Assembly (NCBI GenBank): GCA_037176725.1
Contig: JAZBRS010000076.1
Location: 117,447,001-117,511,000 of the forward strand
Origin: Posidonia oceanica
Taxonomy: Eukaryota > Streptophyta > Magnoliopsida > Alismatales > Posidoniaceae
Direction: 5' to 3'
DNA: 64,000 nucleotides
Every line of letters starts with the position of its first letter. Position 1 is the stretch's first letter. The position numbers and the translations under genes were made by a program. This document shows positions 9,724 through 20,879 of the stretch, piece after piece. A model generated the notes under the pieces. The model was given only the letters and a program-made list of their open reading frames with translations. It was not told where the DNA came from and did no database searches.

Positions 9724-10460
9724 AGCAGGGGAGAGAGGCGATACCCAGGCATGGGATACCGCAGACGATCCCCAAGGCAGGGGAGCGGACTGGCCAGGCA
9801 GAAGGGTAGTAGCTGCGGGCTCAGAAGGTACATGTGAAGGACAAAGGACTATCCTTCTCAGACTAAGTGGGTGGACTCAAGGATGAGAAGATGCATGCTT
9901 TCTAGTATGAACAAACATGCAATATGCATTAGAGTTTTTTACTTGCGTTTTATTAACCAGGGGAAAATTGCAAGTTTGGCTCTAGTTGTGCTTAAATGTT
10001 ATTGCTTAGCTTTACTGTAGCTTTTAGATTAAGCAGAAGGGGAGAAAACAAGTTTCTAATATCCTAAACATGGTGAAAGCATGAAGGGGAAAGAAACAAG
10101 AAGTCATGGCATGCAAACAATCACACAGCAAGGCAAAAGGCATGTGCATGTGTATGTGGACATGGTAGTGAAAAGAAAACACTTATCACATCAAAAAGTA
10201 TTTATGCATGGCATGTGCATGCGTAGTGACATAGCAATTGTGTAAAACAAAGCATTTACCACTCAAAAGGCATGCATAGTGTGCCAAGCAAGTATTTAGA
10301 CACATGATGCGGGGAAATAAAGTAGCGCAAGCAACCATGGCATAAAGCGAGTAAATAAACAAGCAAGCAGGTAAGCAAGCAAAGCATGCGAAAGCATAAG
10401 GCAAGCAAAAGCGCAAAAAGCAAGCGGCGAGAAAGCCAAAACGAAAGCCGGAGTCTTGTA
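9724..10460 (-). other. Untranslated leader of element E
   Basis: The sequence between PBS and gag is A-rich, with many GCAAGCAAGC and GGCATGTGCATG words. Matching leaders occur in F (13981-14890), G (24900-25498) and H (28862-29460), so it is conserved across the families. I see no additional upstream gene in it. Confidence 0.65.
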
Positions 10461-10478
10461 TCCCCAGTGGAGTCGCCA
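10461..10478 (-). other. Primer-binding site of element E
   Basis: Minus-strand TGGCGACTCCACTGGGGA lies one base inside the LTR end (CTACA). It has the form expected for tRNA-Arg priming in Tat/Ogre elements. Confidence 0.85.
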
Positions 10479-11460
10479 CTGTAGCGATCCCGGGCGTTCG
10501 TGATCCTCCATGAACGCTGCCCAGAGCTCGCGTGCATCGATCGAAATCAGGTTCACTATTAGTGGGTGGTCCGAGGAGGAAATTCGACTCAAAACACCAA
10601 AAATAGAGGCGAAAAGCCAAAGGGAAAAAGAAAGAAAAGGGAGTCGCCACCGTGTCTATTAAGTCGAGAGATAAGGAAAATCGGAAAAATGCATGAAAAA
10701 ACATGCAAAACCACACAAAAAGATGCAATGCGATGCAATGCTATGCAAAGAAGACGACTCATGCCAAAGACGAGGGGAAAATGGTCACTACGGGCCAGAG
10801 AAAGGGCAAGGACTCCTGTTACGTGCGGGGAAGGTATTAGGCACCCCCGACATGCCCGAGAAGTCGGTCTTTCTAGGCTAACTCGCTCACATATGCCAGA
10901 TATCAGCAAACGCTTGCCTTCGCTATACGCCTGTAGGCGATAGAAGCCATGCTATGCTATGCATGTTTTAACTGCTTAAAGTGCCTAAATGCCATGTATG
11001 GAAATTAAACGTGCTGTTTACGTGCTCAGCAGTGTTGCCAGTGTTCCGAACCGGGCAGACCCTGGTTCGTAAGAACACCAGGCAGTAAGCATCACTGTCT
11101 TAATGCAAATGCAGGCGATAAAGCAAAACTTCGTGGAAAACCATGCAATGCAAGTGACATGCAAGGGATAAAGCGAAAGTGGGCGTAGAAAACAGTGCGA
11201 GCGGTGAAAATGATGCAAAAGTGCAGAAAATGATGCAAAAGCGCAGAAAATGATGCAAGCGAGCGATATGCAAAAGAGAAAGCGAAAGCGAGTCCGAGGC
11301 GAAAACCACGGGAAAGTGTGCAATGCAAGGTGCAAAACCAAAACAGGGTCCCGACAGCATGCATGGGTGTCGTAGGCATGTACCAGGACTAACGAAATGC
11401 AAGGGACGGCAATCAAAATGGATTCGGCGCTTAAAACGGAGGTGTAGCCTACTGCAAGTG

Positions 11461-12830
11461 TTGGACGCAGCTACCAGCAGTGTCCAATGTTGGACGTTGG
11501 GATAGCTAGCATCCTACACAGGCAGAAGCCAAAAATGCAGAAAACATGCATTGCAAACTTGGAAATATGGATTTAATGCAATGTGAAAACCCAAGAGCAA
11601 ATAGAACATGCTGGGAAACCAAAACACGAGGCCCAGAAACCAGAAGCAAGATCAAAGCGATTTTAAAATGGGCAGAGGGTATTGGACGCTCAGAATGACA
11701 GCGTCCAATGTTGGACGCTGAGATCTAGGGCATCCAACAACCAAGCCATGCTTTTTGAGAAAAAATGCATGCATGCAGGCTATATGAATGTGATGTGAAT
11801 GCTGCATGAGAGTGCATGACATGTATAACATGCAGGGCAATCAAGATAAATAACCAGAAGGAAAATTTAATAGCAAGATGCAAGCATGGATGAGATTTGA
11901 ACTACTACAGGGTGTTGGACGCTAGAACATACAACGTCCAACGTAGGACGCTGCAGTATCCAGCGTCCAACACTCTGGAAACAGGTAGATAGCAAAATAG
12001 TATGCAAACTAGCAAGGAAACATCATAGCATGCATTCAGGTTGCTGTAAACAAACATAGGCAGAGCATGCAGGCATGGATCAAATGAACATAAGAGATCA
12101 AAGCTTCATGCAAGCATTTAAATGGAAGTTACTAAGTAGAAATGTAGGACACTGGTAACATCAACGTCCAATGTAGGATGCTGAATGTTCTAGCGTCCAA
12201 CACATGAAGGATGCAAACCCACCTGCAAGGGGGAGTTGAGCTCAAAACCCCACTTAACCATGCATGCAAACAACTGAGAATATGCCAGATCATGACAAAC
12301 CACACAAGCCAAGCATGCAATCCATAAGAAGCAAGTAAGAAAGAGGTGCAAAGGAATAAAGGGATAAAAATCCCACATATAAAAAACATACGGTTAAAGA
12401 GGAGACTAGCAAGCTTGAACATGGGTGCCATAGAGGCCAGACATCACTAAGCATGCATAGTTCAAGGATATAACTCAAAAATAAGCAATATGCAAGCATG
12501 GCAGCAGATGTAAGCAAATAGGGAAGTAGGACGTTGGATGAACCAGCGTCCAACGTTGGACGCGACTCACTCCAGCGTCCAACACAAGCAAGCAGCACAA
12601 TGATCTAAAGCATGAAGTACTGATCCAAGCAAGGATCAAAACAAGATATTAAGCATGCAAAGGCATCAAGGAACATGTCAGGAAGCATATACCACAAGCT
12701 CAAAAAGATGTAAACATAGCATGGTAAGCTTGAAAGCAGAAACAGAGCAAAGGAAATTAGTGACAACTGGGTGTTGGACACTGCACTATTGCACGTCCAA
12801 CGTTGGACGCACCAGGTTGTGCGTCCAACA
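11461..12830. repeat. Six TTGGACG double-hairpin modules in LTR E
   Basis: Modules of 57-58 bp lie at 11461-11518, 11682-11739, 11915-11972, 12145-12202, 12527-12584 and 12774-12830. Each reads TTGGACG, about 13 variable bases, CGTCCAA, CGTTGGACG, about 13 variable bases, CGTCCAAC. The centre CGTCCAACGTTGGACG is a perfect 16-bp palindrome in modules 5 and 6. Spacing is about 221-247 bp, with one gap of 382. The spacer bases differ between modules while the arms stay fixed. Confidence 0.88.
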
Positions 12831-13696
12831 AGTCGGGAACTTTTCGACCAAAACTGATGCTCAGATCGATGCAAAAAGCAAAGCTAAGAATCTAGGAAGC
12901 ATGAGCATGCAAAGAGGAACATGAACATATATTCAAAGCTTGAAATGGGCAGGTGGTTAGCTCCACCCACCTCCTCCTCCTTGCGGTCGGAAGCAGAAGC
13001 TATTCCGGCCAGCCAAGGAGGCGTGCGTGCTAACTAGCTATCCTAACATGCTACTAGGTGTGTGTGCTAGCTAAGGGGAAGGAATGCTTACCTGGTTGCG
13101 GCCTGAAGTGGCTGTTCGCGCTCCTCGTCGGCGTTGCGGAAGGTGGCGGTGAGGCTACTCCGGCGAGCTGTTGGGACGCGCTGGGGGCTCGGAAGCGAGT
13201 ACTGGAAGCTTGGGAGTGGTTGTGGGATGTCGCTCTTGGCTCTGGTAGTGGCGAATTGTTGGTAGCACCAGTGTGGAGGGGTGTGGCTTGGTGTGAAGAT
13301 GGCTGTTTGCATGGGTTTTGTTTGGGTTGCTGTTGGGTTCTGGGATGAGGCAGAGGTGATGGAAGGCTTTGCAGAGGGATTGCAGGGGTCATGGAGTGAG
13401 GGGAGGCCATGAGGAGTGGTAGGCGATGGGCGTGGGCTTGCCAGGAGCGTGAGAAAGTCTTGGTTGGGCAGAGGGTCAAGCGGCGGTCGTAGTGAGGGTG
13501 GGTGAGAGTGGAGGCCACGCTGGTGGTGGAGAGGACGGGCTGGCAGGAAGTTACTTCCTCTTGGCAGGTAGCTGATGGCCGGAGTGAGGGGAGTAAGTGT
13601 GGAGGAGACAGGTAGTAAGTGGGGGTGGACGGGAGGTGAGCCAGAGGTGGCAGAGCAGCTGTGGCTGTCTTGGTGCGTTGTCCGCTGATGTAGAGC

Positions 13697-13762
13697 CCGT
13701 CCAACGTTGGACGTGCCAAATGCTGCGTCCAACGTTGGACACTGCCAATGCTGCGTCCAACG
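13697..13762. repeat. Palindrome group related to the TTGGACG modules
   Basis: Three CGTCCAAC words and two CGTTGGAC words in 65 bp, including the full palindrome CGTCCAACGTTGGACG (13698-13713). It sits close to the LTR start, in the GC-rich sense part. Confidence 0.85.
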
Positions 13763-14353
13763 AAACCAATAGGCCAAAGGCTGATTTTTTTGGTTTTGGG
13801 CTTGGTTAAGGCTTAGGTTGAGTTGTGGTTTGGGATTTGGGTAGGTTTTGGGTAGTTTTGGAATGAGATTTGGTTTTAGGTCGATTGGGTCAGTTTGAAA
13901 AAAAGAGAGCCATCCCAGAGTCCAAGCAAGCTTCCCAAAGGATCCACCATCTTCCAGGTAGTCAAAATGGGGTGTCAACACTTGTCTTTATTGTTGCTTT
14001 TAAATTAAGCCAGAGGGGAGCAAGCATGTTTCTACTATCCTAGGCATGGCATATGCAAAAGGGAGAGAAACTGGAAGTCATGGCATGCAAGCAATCACAC
14101 AGCAAGGCAAAAAGCATGGGCATGGCATGTGCAAGTGCTGTGGATATGATAGTGAAAAGAAAACACTTATCATATCAAAATGCAGGTATGCATGGCATGT
14201 GCATGCGCAGTGGCATAGCAAGTGTGTGAAACAAAGCAATTACCACTCAAAAAGCATGTATAGTGCGCCAAGCAGGTATTTAGGCATGTAATGCGAGAAG
14301 CAAAGCAATGCAAGCAAATATAGCATAAAGCAAGTAAAATAAATAGGCAAGCA

Positions 14354-14612
14354 AGGCCTCGTGCACACGGAGTCGATGAGAGGTTTGTCCTCGCCCGAGG
14401 AAGCAAGCAGGCCTGACCTCGCACGAGGAAACACGCAAGGACTCCGTGCACACAGAGTCGAGCAAAGGCTTGTCCTCGCCCAAGGAAACAAGTAGGCCTG
14501 ACCTCGCACGAGGAAACAGGCAAGGACTCCGTGCACACGGAGTCGAGCAAAGGCTTGTTCTCGCCCGAGGAAACAAGCAGGCCTGACCTCGCATGAGGAA
14601 ACAGGCAAGGGA
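14354..14612. repeat. Three-copy 85-bp tandem repeat made of hairpins
   Basis: The units begin near 14354, 14439 and 14524. Each holds three palindromic parts: ACTCCGTG-CAC-ACGGAGT, CCTCG-CC-CGAGG and CCTCG-CA-CGAGG. The first copy is slightly altered at its start. The repeat lies in the F leader, between PBS and gag. Confidence 0.88.
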
Positions 14613-14742
14613 CGCACTATGCGACTTGCTGGGAGTCAGCACAAGTAAGCAAGCAAACCAACAAGGCATGCAAAAGCAAAGGGCAAACAAAGATGCAAAA
14701 TGCAAGCGACGAGAAAGCTAGAAGCGAAAGCTAGAGCACAGC

Positions 14743-14760
14743 TCCCCAATGGAGTCGCCA
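14743..14760 (-). other. Second PBS-like site in the F leader
   Basis: Minus-strand TGGCGACTCCATTGGGGA, better preserved than the LTR-adjacent copy at 14891-14908. It lies in a duplicated segment: leader words around 14640-14740 repeat around 14765-14880. It is not next to an LTR end. Confidence 0.75.
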
Positions 14761-14890
14761 CTGTGCGACTCTGCTAGGAGCCAACATAGGCAAGCAAGCG
14801 AACAGACAAAGCATGCAAAAGCACAAGGCAAGCAAAGAAATGCAAAATGCAAGCGGGTGAGAAAGCCAAAGCGAAAGCCGGAGCCTAGAA

Positions 14891-14908
14891 TCCCCAGCGG
14901 AGTTGCTA
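14891..14908 (-). other. Primer-binding site of element F
   Basis: Minus-strand TAGCAACTCCGCTGGGGA lies one base from the LTR end TACTACA. Two positions differ from the usual TGGCGACTC start. Confidence 0.75.
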
Positions 14909-15499
14909 CTGTAGTAATCCTGAAATTCAGATCGTCCATGTATGATGCCAAAGCTCGTGTGCACCGATTGGAACTAGGTTCACTATATGCAGCGGAATCC
15001 AAGGAAGGAAACTCAACTCGGAAATGCTGGCAGAAAAGGGAAAAGAAAAGATAAGACAAATCAGAGTCGCCACCATGTCTATTAAATTGGGAGACAAGGA
15101 AAACCGGGGGAAGCATGATAAATCATGCCAAAAAGAAAGAAAAAGAATGCAAATGCAATGCAAATGTGACTCGTGTCTAGGATAAGGGCAATATGGTCAT
15201 TGCGCACCAAGAGACAAGGTAAGGGCTCCTGTTATGCACGGGGAAGGTGTTAGGCACCCCCAATACGTCTGAAAATCAGTCTTTCTAGGCTTAACTCGCT
15301 CGCATATGCCAAAAGATGCATGCCTAATGCTTAAATGCCTAAGTGCCTAAATGCTATGCATGGGAAATTAAACGTGCAATCTATGTGCTCAGCAATGCTG
15401 CTAGTGTTATGAACGGGCAAGCCCAGGTTCGTGAGAACTCCTAGGCAGTAAGCATCATCACCCTAATGCAAATGCAGGCGATAAAACAAAACAGCAAGG

Positions 15500-15800
15500 A
15501 AAACATGCAATGCAAGCGACATGGAAAAGAAAACAAGGTTGGTGTGGAAAATGGTGCAAATGCAAGCGATATGCGAAAGAAAACAAAAGCAGGCATGGAA
15601 AACGGTGCAATGCGAGCGATATGCAAAAGAAAATAGAAGTGGGCGCAGAAAACGATGCAATGCAGGCAATATGCAAAAGAAAACAAAAGCGGGCGCGGAA
15701 AACGATGCAATGCAGGCAATATGCAAAAGAAAACAAAAGCGGGTACGGAAAATGATGCAATGCAGGCAATATGCAAAAGAAAACAAAAGTTGGAAAACAA
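15500..15800. repeat. 45-bp minisatellite in LTR F
   Basis: About six copies of a unit with GCAATATGCAAAAGAAAAC, AAAGCGGGCG and GGAAAACGATGCAATG. It occupies the position of the 30-bp minisatellite in the other LTRs. Reading frames through it are repeat artefacts. Confidence 0.85.
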
Positions 15801-17607
15801 AAGCAGGGGCGACAAAGCCTAATCTACATGCACGAGAAATCAGATCTCAAAAACGATGCATGCAATACAAATGATAAGGCAATGAGTGCTATGCAGTGAT
15901 TCAGATGGGCTTGTCTTGAAGATCAAAGGCCTGATCTGAGATAACTTTGGTTAGAATGAAAGATCATCCAACCAAGAAGATCGGGATAGTTAGATCGTGA
16001 AGATCCAACGGTCCGATCAAAAGTTATTCAGGTTTCAAGTCAGAGGGCTCAAGGGCTAGCAAAAGTGGACTAGGCAGGGGTCTAAGTGCAAATTAGCCCT
16101 ATGTGTGTGCAATGCAAGGTGTCTTACATGTTAGGAGACTAACAATGCCTAAATGGATGCATGGGAACTATATGCAATGATGTGGGAATGTTATCTATGC
16201 AAGAATGCAAATGTAGGGACCTAAGTGCAATTTAGGTAAATGCAGGGCAAAAGTATGCAATGCAACAATTAAGATGCAAAAAGAAACTAGCAATGCAATA
16301 TGGCATGCATGCAGAGGCTAAATGCAACATTAAATGCAAGAATGCATGATGTAGAGAAAGGTAGGGACCTATATGCAATAAAAGGAAACTATAGGGTTCA
16401 AGTGCAATGCAGGGCTAAGAATGTAAATGCATGCAACATGTGGGCCTATATGCAATGCAGGAAAACATGCCAGATGATGTGCAATGCAAAGATGATAATT
16501 AAAGCATGCAACAGTTAAGATTATGCAATTAAAATGACTGTTGTATATGATTGCAGTGCAACATGGCAGCTAAATGCTATTAAAGGAAGAAATTAATGCA
16601 TGTAGGGCTTATATGCAAATGCAATGCCAATGAAGTTAATAAATAGCATTTAATGGCTTCTAGATGCAGGCAGGACTTATATGCAATTAAAATTTAATGT
16701 AGGATTAAAATGTAATGCCAGATTAGCTTTAGAAATGCAATTAAAAGATTTCTAGATGCAGGCAAGTCCTTAATGCAATTAAATAAAGTGCAGAATTAAC
16801 ATGCAAATGCAATGCAGTTAAAAAAGAATGCAATTAAAGGAGTCCTAGATGCAGACAGGACCTTAATGCAATTTTTAAAACTTGCTGGGCTTTATTGCAA
16901 TGTAATAAGGTTAACATTTACATTTAAATCACAGTTTATAACAAAACAGGACCTAAATGCAAATATTAAAACCCTCAGGACTTATTTACAATGCAATAAA
17001 GCCAAGAAAATCACATTTAAATCACATGCAAACATGTTACAGGACTTAAGTGTAATTTTCAGAACATGCTGGGTTTTTCAGTAATGCATTAAAGTCTAAA
17101 ATGCAGATTAAATGACATTTCAATTGAAGCAGGATTAATATGCAATTAAATTAAAAGCTAGGGATGCAAATGCAATGCAGTAAAATAAAAACTAAGAATT
17201 AAATGCATGCTGTGATTAATTGAGGACCTAGATGTAAATATATTAAAGCATGGGGATGCAAATGCAATACAGTAAAGTAAAATTCTAAATTAAATGCATG
17301 CTGTGATTAATTAAGGACCTAGATGCAAATATTAAAACATGCAGATGTTTTATGTAATGCAATATGATTAAAAATGCAAATTAAATGCTTTTCAATCAAT
17401 TAGTGGACTAACAAGCAAATAAACTAAAGCTAAGGACCTTATTGCAATGCATGATTTAAAACAGCATTTAAATGAATGCGTGAAGGACCTATATGCAATA
17501 ATTTAAAAATGCAAATATTTAATGCATTGTAGTAATGTTTTAAATACAGATTAAATGAATGCAATTGATGGCAGGACCTAAATGCAAACAAAAGTAAACC
17601 TAACGAC

Positions 17608-17612
17608 CTACA
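17608..17612. repeat. Target-site duplication, left copy (CTACA)
   Basis: Direct repeat of 19719-19723, flanking the solo LTR 17613-19718. Confidence 0.9.
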
Positions 17613-19718
17613 TGTAATATCCTGATTTTCCATAATATAATTTGAGTCAATTATTTTGGAAAATCATTTCCCTGTTGGTGTTTGTGTGCCTTTGGTGGTT
17701 TTGTTTCTGGGCTCCTCGGTGTTGTTTGGTGTGTCGTGTGAAAGTAGGGGCTTGGTTGAAGGAAGTTAGGGACTTGTTTGTGGTTTGTGGAGAGAAAGGA
17801 GGTGGAATGCAATTTTCCACTTTTTCCCCCTCCCCACCGCATGTGCCTCTTCCTCTTCTTTCTTCCCCTCTTTCTTGTTCCTTCCTTCATTTTCTTCTCC
17901 ACCCGCTACCGACTGCAACCCTAGGTGATCGCCGGCGGTCGGAGGAGGGAGAGGAGGTGTGCCCGGTGTTGAAGAAGCGCAGAGGCAAGCTGGTGTGAGG
18001 AGGGTGGTGTGTGTCGGCTGGAGGAGGCGGAGTTCGTCGGTCGGCCGAGGTTGGGGCAGAGTTGTTCGCCGGAGTTGGTGCGTGTTCTCCCTCTCTAATT
18101 CTTTCCAAATTTCTTGCCTAAAAGCTTTGAATGCATGTGATCTAGCTATGCCATGAATATTGTAGGATTTTATTTGGTTTTGAATGGTTTTTGGCTTGAA
18201 TGTGGATTGAATGGAAATAGGTTTTATTTGACCTCTTGAGCTTTATGATTTTATATCTTGATGTATGATGCATGAAATGGTTTGATTTTTGTGCTCATGT
18301 GTAGAGCACTCGTGATGCTTTGATTCTAGTATTTATTTGTGGTTTGTGGATTTTTGTGGTGGAACCGGTTTTGATTCCCAATTCGGGCGATTTGGGTTAG
18401 AGCCCTATTTTTGTTTTCTGAAATTGCCCAGAACGGAGCGCCGTTTTTGGAACGGAGTGCCATTTTCTCCTGATCTAGGGCACCGCTTTTGGGCGGAGCG
18501 CCGTTTCTGTAGCAAAATGGAGCACCGATCCAAGAACGGAGTGCCGTTTTCTCTTGACGTGGAGCACCATTTTTGGGCAGAGTGCTGTTTTCTGTAGAAA
18601 AACGGAGCGCCGGTCCAAAACAGAGCACCGTTTCAGTGCAGAATTGCAAGCTTTTGCTCCTGATCCAGAACTCTAGTGAATTTCGGCATTCCGAATCAGA
18701 GGGTGAATGCTTTCTAAGGAAAAAGGGTTTGAAATTCGTTTTGCTATGAATTATGGTGGTTTTTGGTGTTTTATGGATTATGAGAAATGATTTTCCAAGG
18801 ATTTCCAAATGATTTTTGGAAAAGAAATGCATGTTTGTCAAAAGAGCTTGGAAATGTTTTCCGTGGTTTTGAAGGACCAAGAGACCGAAGCTTCTGATTG
18901 GTAACTAGGGGTGTCTGAATGCACTCTATGGTTCGAGAGTCAGATAGCCTAGGGTGAGGTTAGCGGTACAGTAGGCCCCGTTGAAACAGACGGTCTACCC
19001 TCTGTGTCGGTGCTGGCTGGGGTTGGGGTTGGAGTCCCCAGACGCTCGGGCACCAAAGGGGCGCCAGAGTGCGTAACCCCATGTTGATATGATGTTGATC
19101 ATGGAAATGATCATGCTATAAATTGAGGGCTGAGTTCCCGGGGTAGATTGTTCTCCCACACGGGGTAGTCTTCTGCGGCATTGCAGCCAAGAGATGCGTG
19201 TGGCATCTGCAACTGCTTGTGGCTGGTATCGTTCACCTGTGGCCAAGGTGTTTGATTTGATTTGGAATCGATGTGTGTGTGAGTGTGTGGATTTGAGATG
19301 GTTTGGTAATGTATTTGTGAATGCATATTTTGGTAGAAAATGTGAATAGCTTTATAAAAGCATGTGGTTTTCTTGAAATGAATGTTATGCTTTTAAATAG
19401 CATAGATTACTGTAATTTATGATGTTTATTGCTTTAGTAGATGTTTCTGCTGCCGTTTGCCGTGGTTTTAGGTGGCACGTACTGGGTGACTTAGATGTCA
19501 CTTATGCGTGTTTTGTGTTTTGATTTTCAGGTGCAGGGTCGAGGTACAGTCCAGCCTAGTGCTTGTTTAGGAGCCACATAGCCGCACACTGGGGATCTTG
19601 GGAGTATTTTAATAGTATTGTAAAAGTTTTAAATTTGTTCTCAAATGTAATTAATTGTTTATTCTTTTAAATATCATTTGGGTAGTTGATACTATTTTGG
19701 TCGCACCAGGGCGTGACA
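17613..19718 (+). mobile_element. Solo LTR of a chromovirus-like (Del/Tekay type) element, 2,106 bp
   Basis: It starts TGTAATATCC and ends GGGCGTGACA, ends typical of Del/Tekay LTRs. The 5-bp sequence CTACA flanks it on both sides (17608-17612 and 19719-19723). Removing it and one duplication restores continuous TGCAAT-type repeat sequence of LTR F. It has a pyrimidine-rich then GC-rich stretch (17820-18080) and a cluster of AGCG-loop hairpins (18425-18640). It has no internal genes. The family assignment rests on the LTR ends only. Confidence 0.88.
18425..18640. repeat. Cluster of short AGYR-loop hairpins in the chromovirus-like LTR
   Basis: About nine copies of a unit like AACGG-AGCG-CCGTT. 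Variants include AACGG-AGTG-CCGTT, TGG-AGCA-CCA and CAG-AGTG-CTG, where both arms have changed together. Some copies have mismatched arms. Confidence 0.75.
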
Positions 19719-19723
19719 CTACA
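19719..19723. repeat. Target-site duplication, right copy (CTACA)
   Basis: Direct repeat of 17608-17612, immediately after GGGCGTGACA. Confidence 0.9.
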
Positions 19724-20879
19724 TGCAATGCAACAAATAACTAAAAAATAAAACCTTAACTTAAACCAGCTACAGTGCTACAGTGTCGCCCGACATTGTA
19801 GCACTGCATCGGAGAAGAAGGGGTTACTGTAGTGGCGCTGGCGGGTAGACGGCGGTGCTGGGGGCCTGGGGAGCTGGAGAAGGTTGCGGCGGAGGCTCCA
19901 GTGGCGCGAGTGGCGTGCGAGGGTGCCAGAGCTGCACTGCCGACCTCGGAGGATTTGCTGTAGAGGGGGTCAGCGGCAGAGCGGGCGCAGGAGGCTACTG
20001 CGGCGCTAGGGCGGTGCTGGGCTGAGTTGCCGGAGGTGCGGCAGTGCTCGGGGAGCGGTCCAGAAGCTCGGAGAGGGCATGGTGTGCGGCGGCGCTGCAG
20101 AAGCTCGTCGAAGAAGACGACTGTAGTGGCGGCGGTGAAATCCTCACCTACGGCTCTAAACATACTTCTAGCTAGATAGGAAGCAAGGTAGGCATGCATG
20201 GAGTTCAGCGGTAAGGTCACTTACCTGTGATGATGGCTAAGGAGGGCTGCCGACCTCGGTGGGTTGCAGCTGTCTGACGGTGGCTCGCTGGGGCGCGTAG
20301 GGGCCCAGGAAGCTTGCGGTGAGGTCTGGGCATGTTGCAGGCATGCCGAGGATGCTCCAGATGCACCCAGAAATCGGTTGCACTGCCTAGAGAAGAAATG
20401 CGGATTTTGGGTGCTATGCAGAATCTCTGGTTGCTCTGGTGGTGCTGTGGCTCTCTCTGGTGGTTCTCACGCTCTCTGGGATCATGGGAGGTTAGGGAGG
20501 ATGGTGGTGAAGTGCTGGAGTGCGTGGGTGGCTGGGTGAGGTGAATTTTGTAGTGAACTGTGCATGGAAGTTTTTGGAGAAAGTGGGTTCTCTTTGGTTG
20601 CTGCTGTTGTGGCTATGCGTGGGGGGATTGAATTGCTAAAATGCTGCCCTCCTCTAATGGATCTGGAGGCTGTGGTTTTGTTGGAGGGAAGCTGCAGAGG
20701 ATAAAGGGTGTGAGCTGGGTTTTGCAGAGGGTTGGCTGGCATTGGATTGGCTGTGTAGAGGCTGTGGGTGAGCGGGAAATGTGGAGGAGAGTTAGTGGTT
20801 GATGGGAGAGGGAGTTAGTGGTGGCTGTGAAGTGTGGAAGGCCGCGCAAGGTCGAGCATGGAGGTGGTTCGCTGTGCAT

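Larger units (their letters stand above)
1..13980 (-). mobile_element. Element E: Tat/Ogre-type LTR retrotransposon, internally deleted, 3' end outside window
   Basis: In minus-strand order this holds a 5' LTR (10480-13980), a primer-binding site (10461-10478), a leader, a shortened gag (8770-9723) and a 3' region of small hairpins that runs to base 1. No protease, RT, RNase H or integrase is present, so E looks non-autonomous. The right flank from 13981 is the leader of another element (F), so E is inserted there. The solo LTR X (592-6708) interrupts the hairpin region. The orientation of the 3' region agrees with the related hairpin regions of elements B and C. The 3' LTR and left target duplication must lie left of the window. 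Confidence 0.75.
10480..13980 (-). mobile_element. 5' LTR of element E, 3,501 bp
   Basis: In the sense direction it starts TGTTGACACCCC at 13980 and ends CGCTACA at 10480, next to the PBS. It contains six regularly placed TTGGACG double-hairpin modules (11461-12830), a further palindrome group (13697-13762), a GC-rich block with a CAG|GTAAGC donor-like site (13091), the two conserved boxes (10800-10885 and 11040-11100) and a PBS-like word. It is much shorter than the LTRs of B, C and X and differs from them in its middle. The expected right-hand target duplication is CTTGT at 13981-13985. Confidence 0.85.
13981..14890 (-). other. Leader of element F, interrupted by element E
   Basis: The A-rich leader resembles those of E, G and H, and its gag side is cut off at 13981 by E's LTR. 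It contains a three-copy 85-bp hairpin repeat (14354-14612) and a tandem duplication of about 130-145 bp that carries a second PBS-like site (14743-14760). No gene is present. Confidence 0.7.

Noticed and set aside
13088..13981. 297-codon Pro/Ser/Thr-rich frame in LTR E
   Set aside because: It starts at the LTR edge, crosses palindromes and the GC-rich block, has biased composition and no counterpart in the other LTRs.
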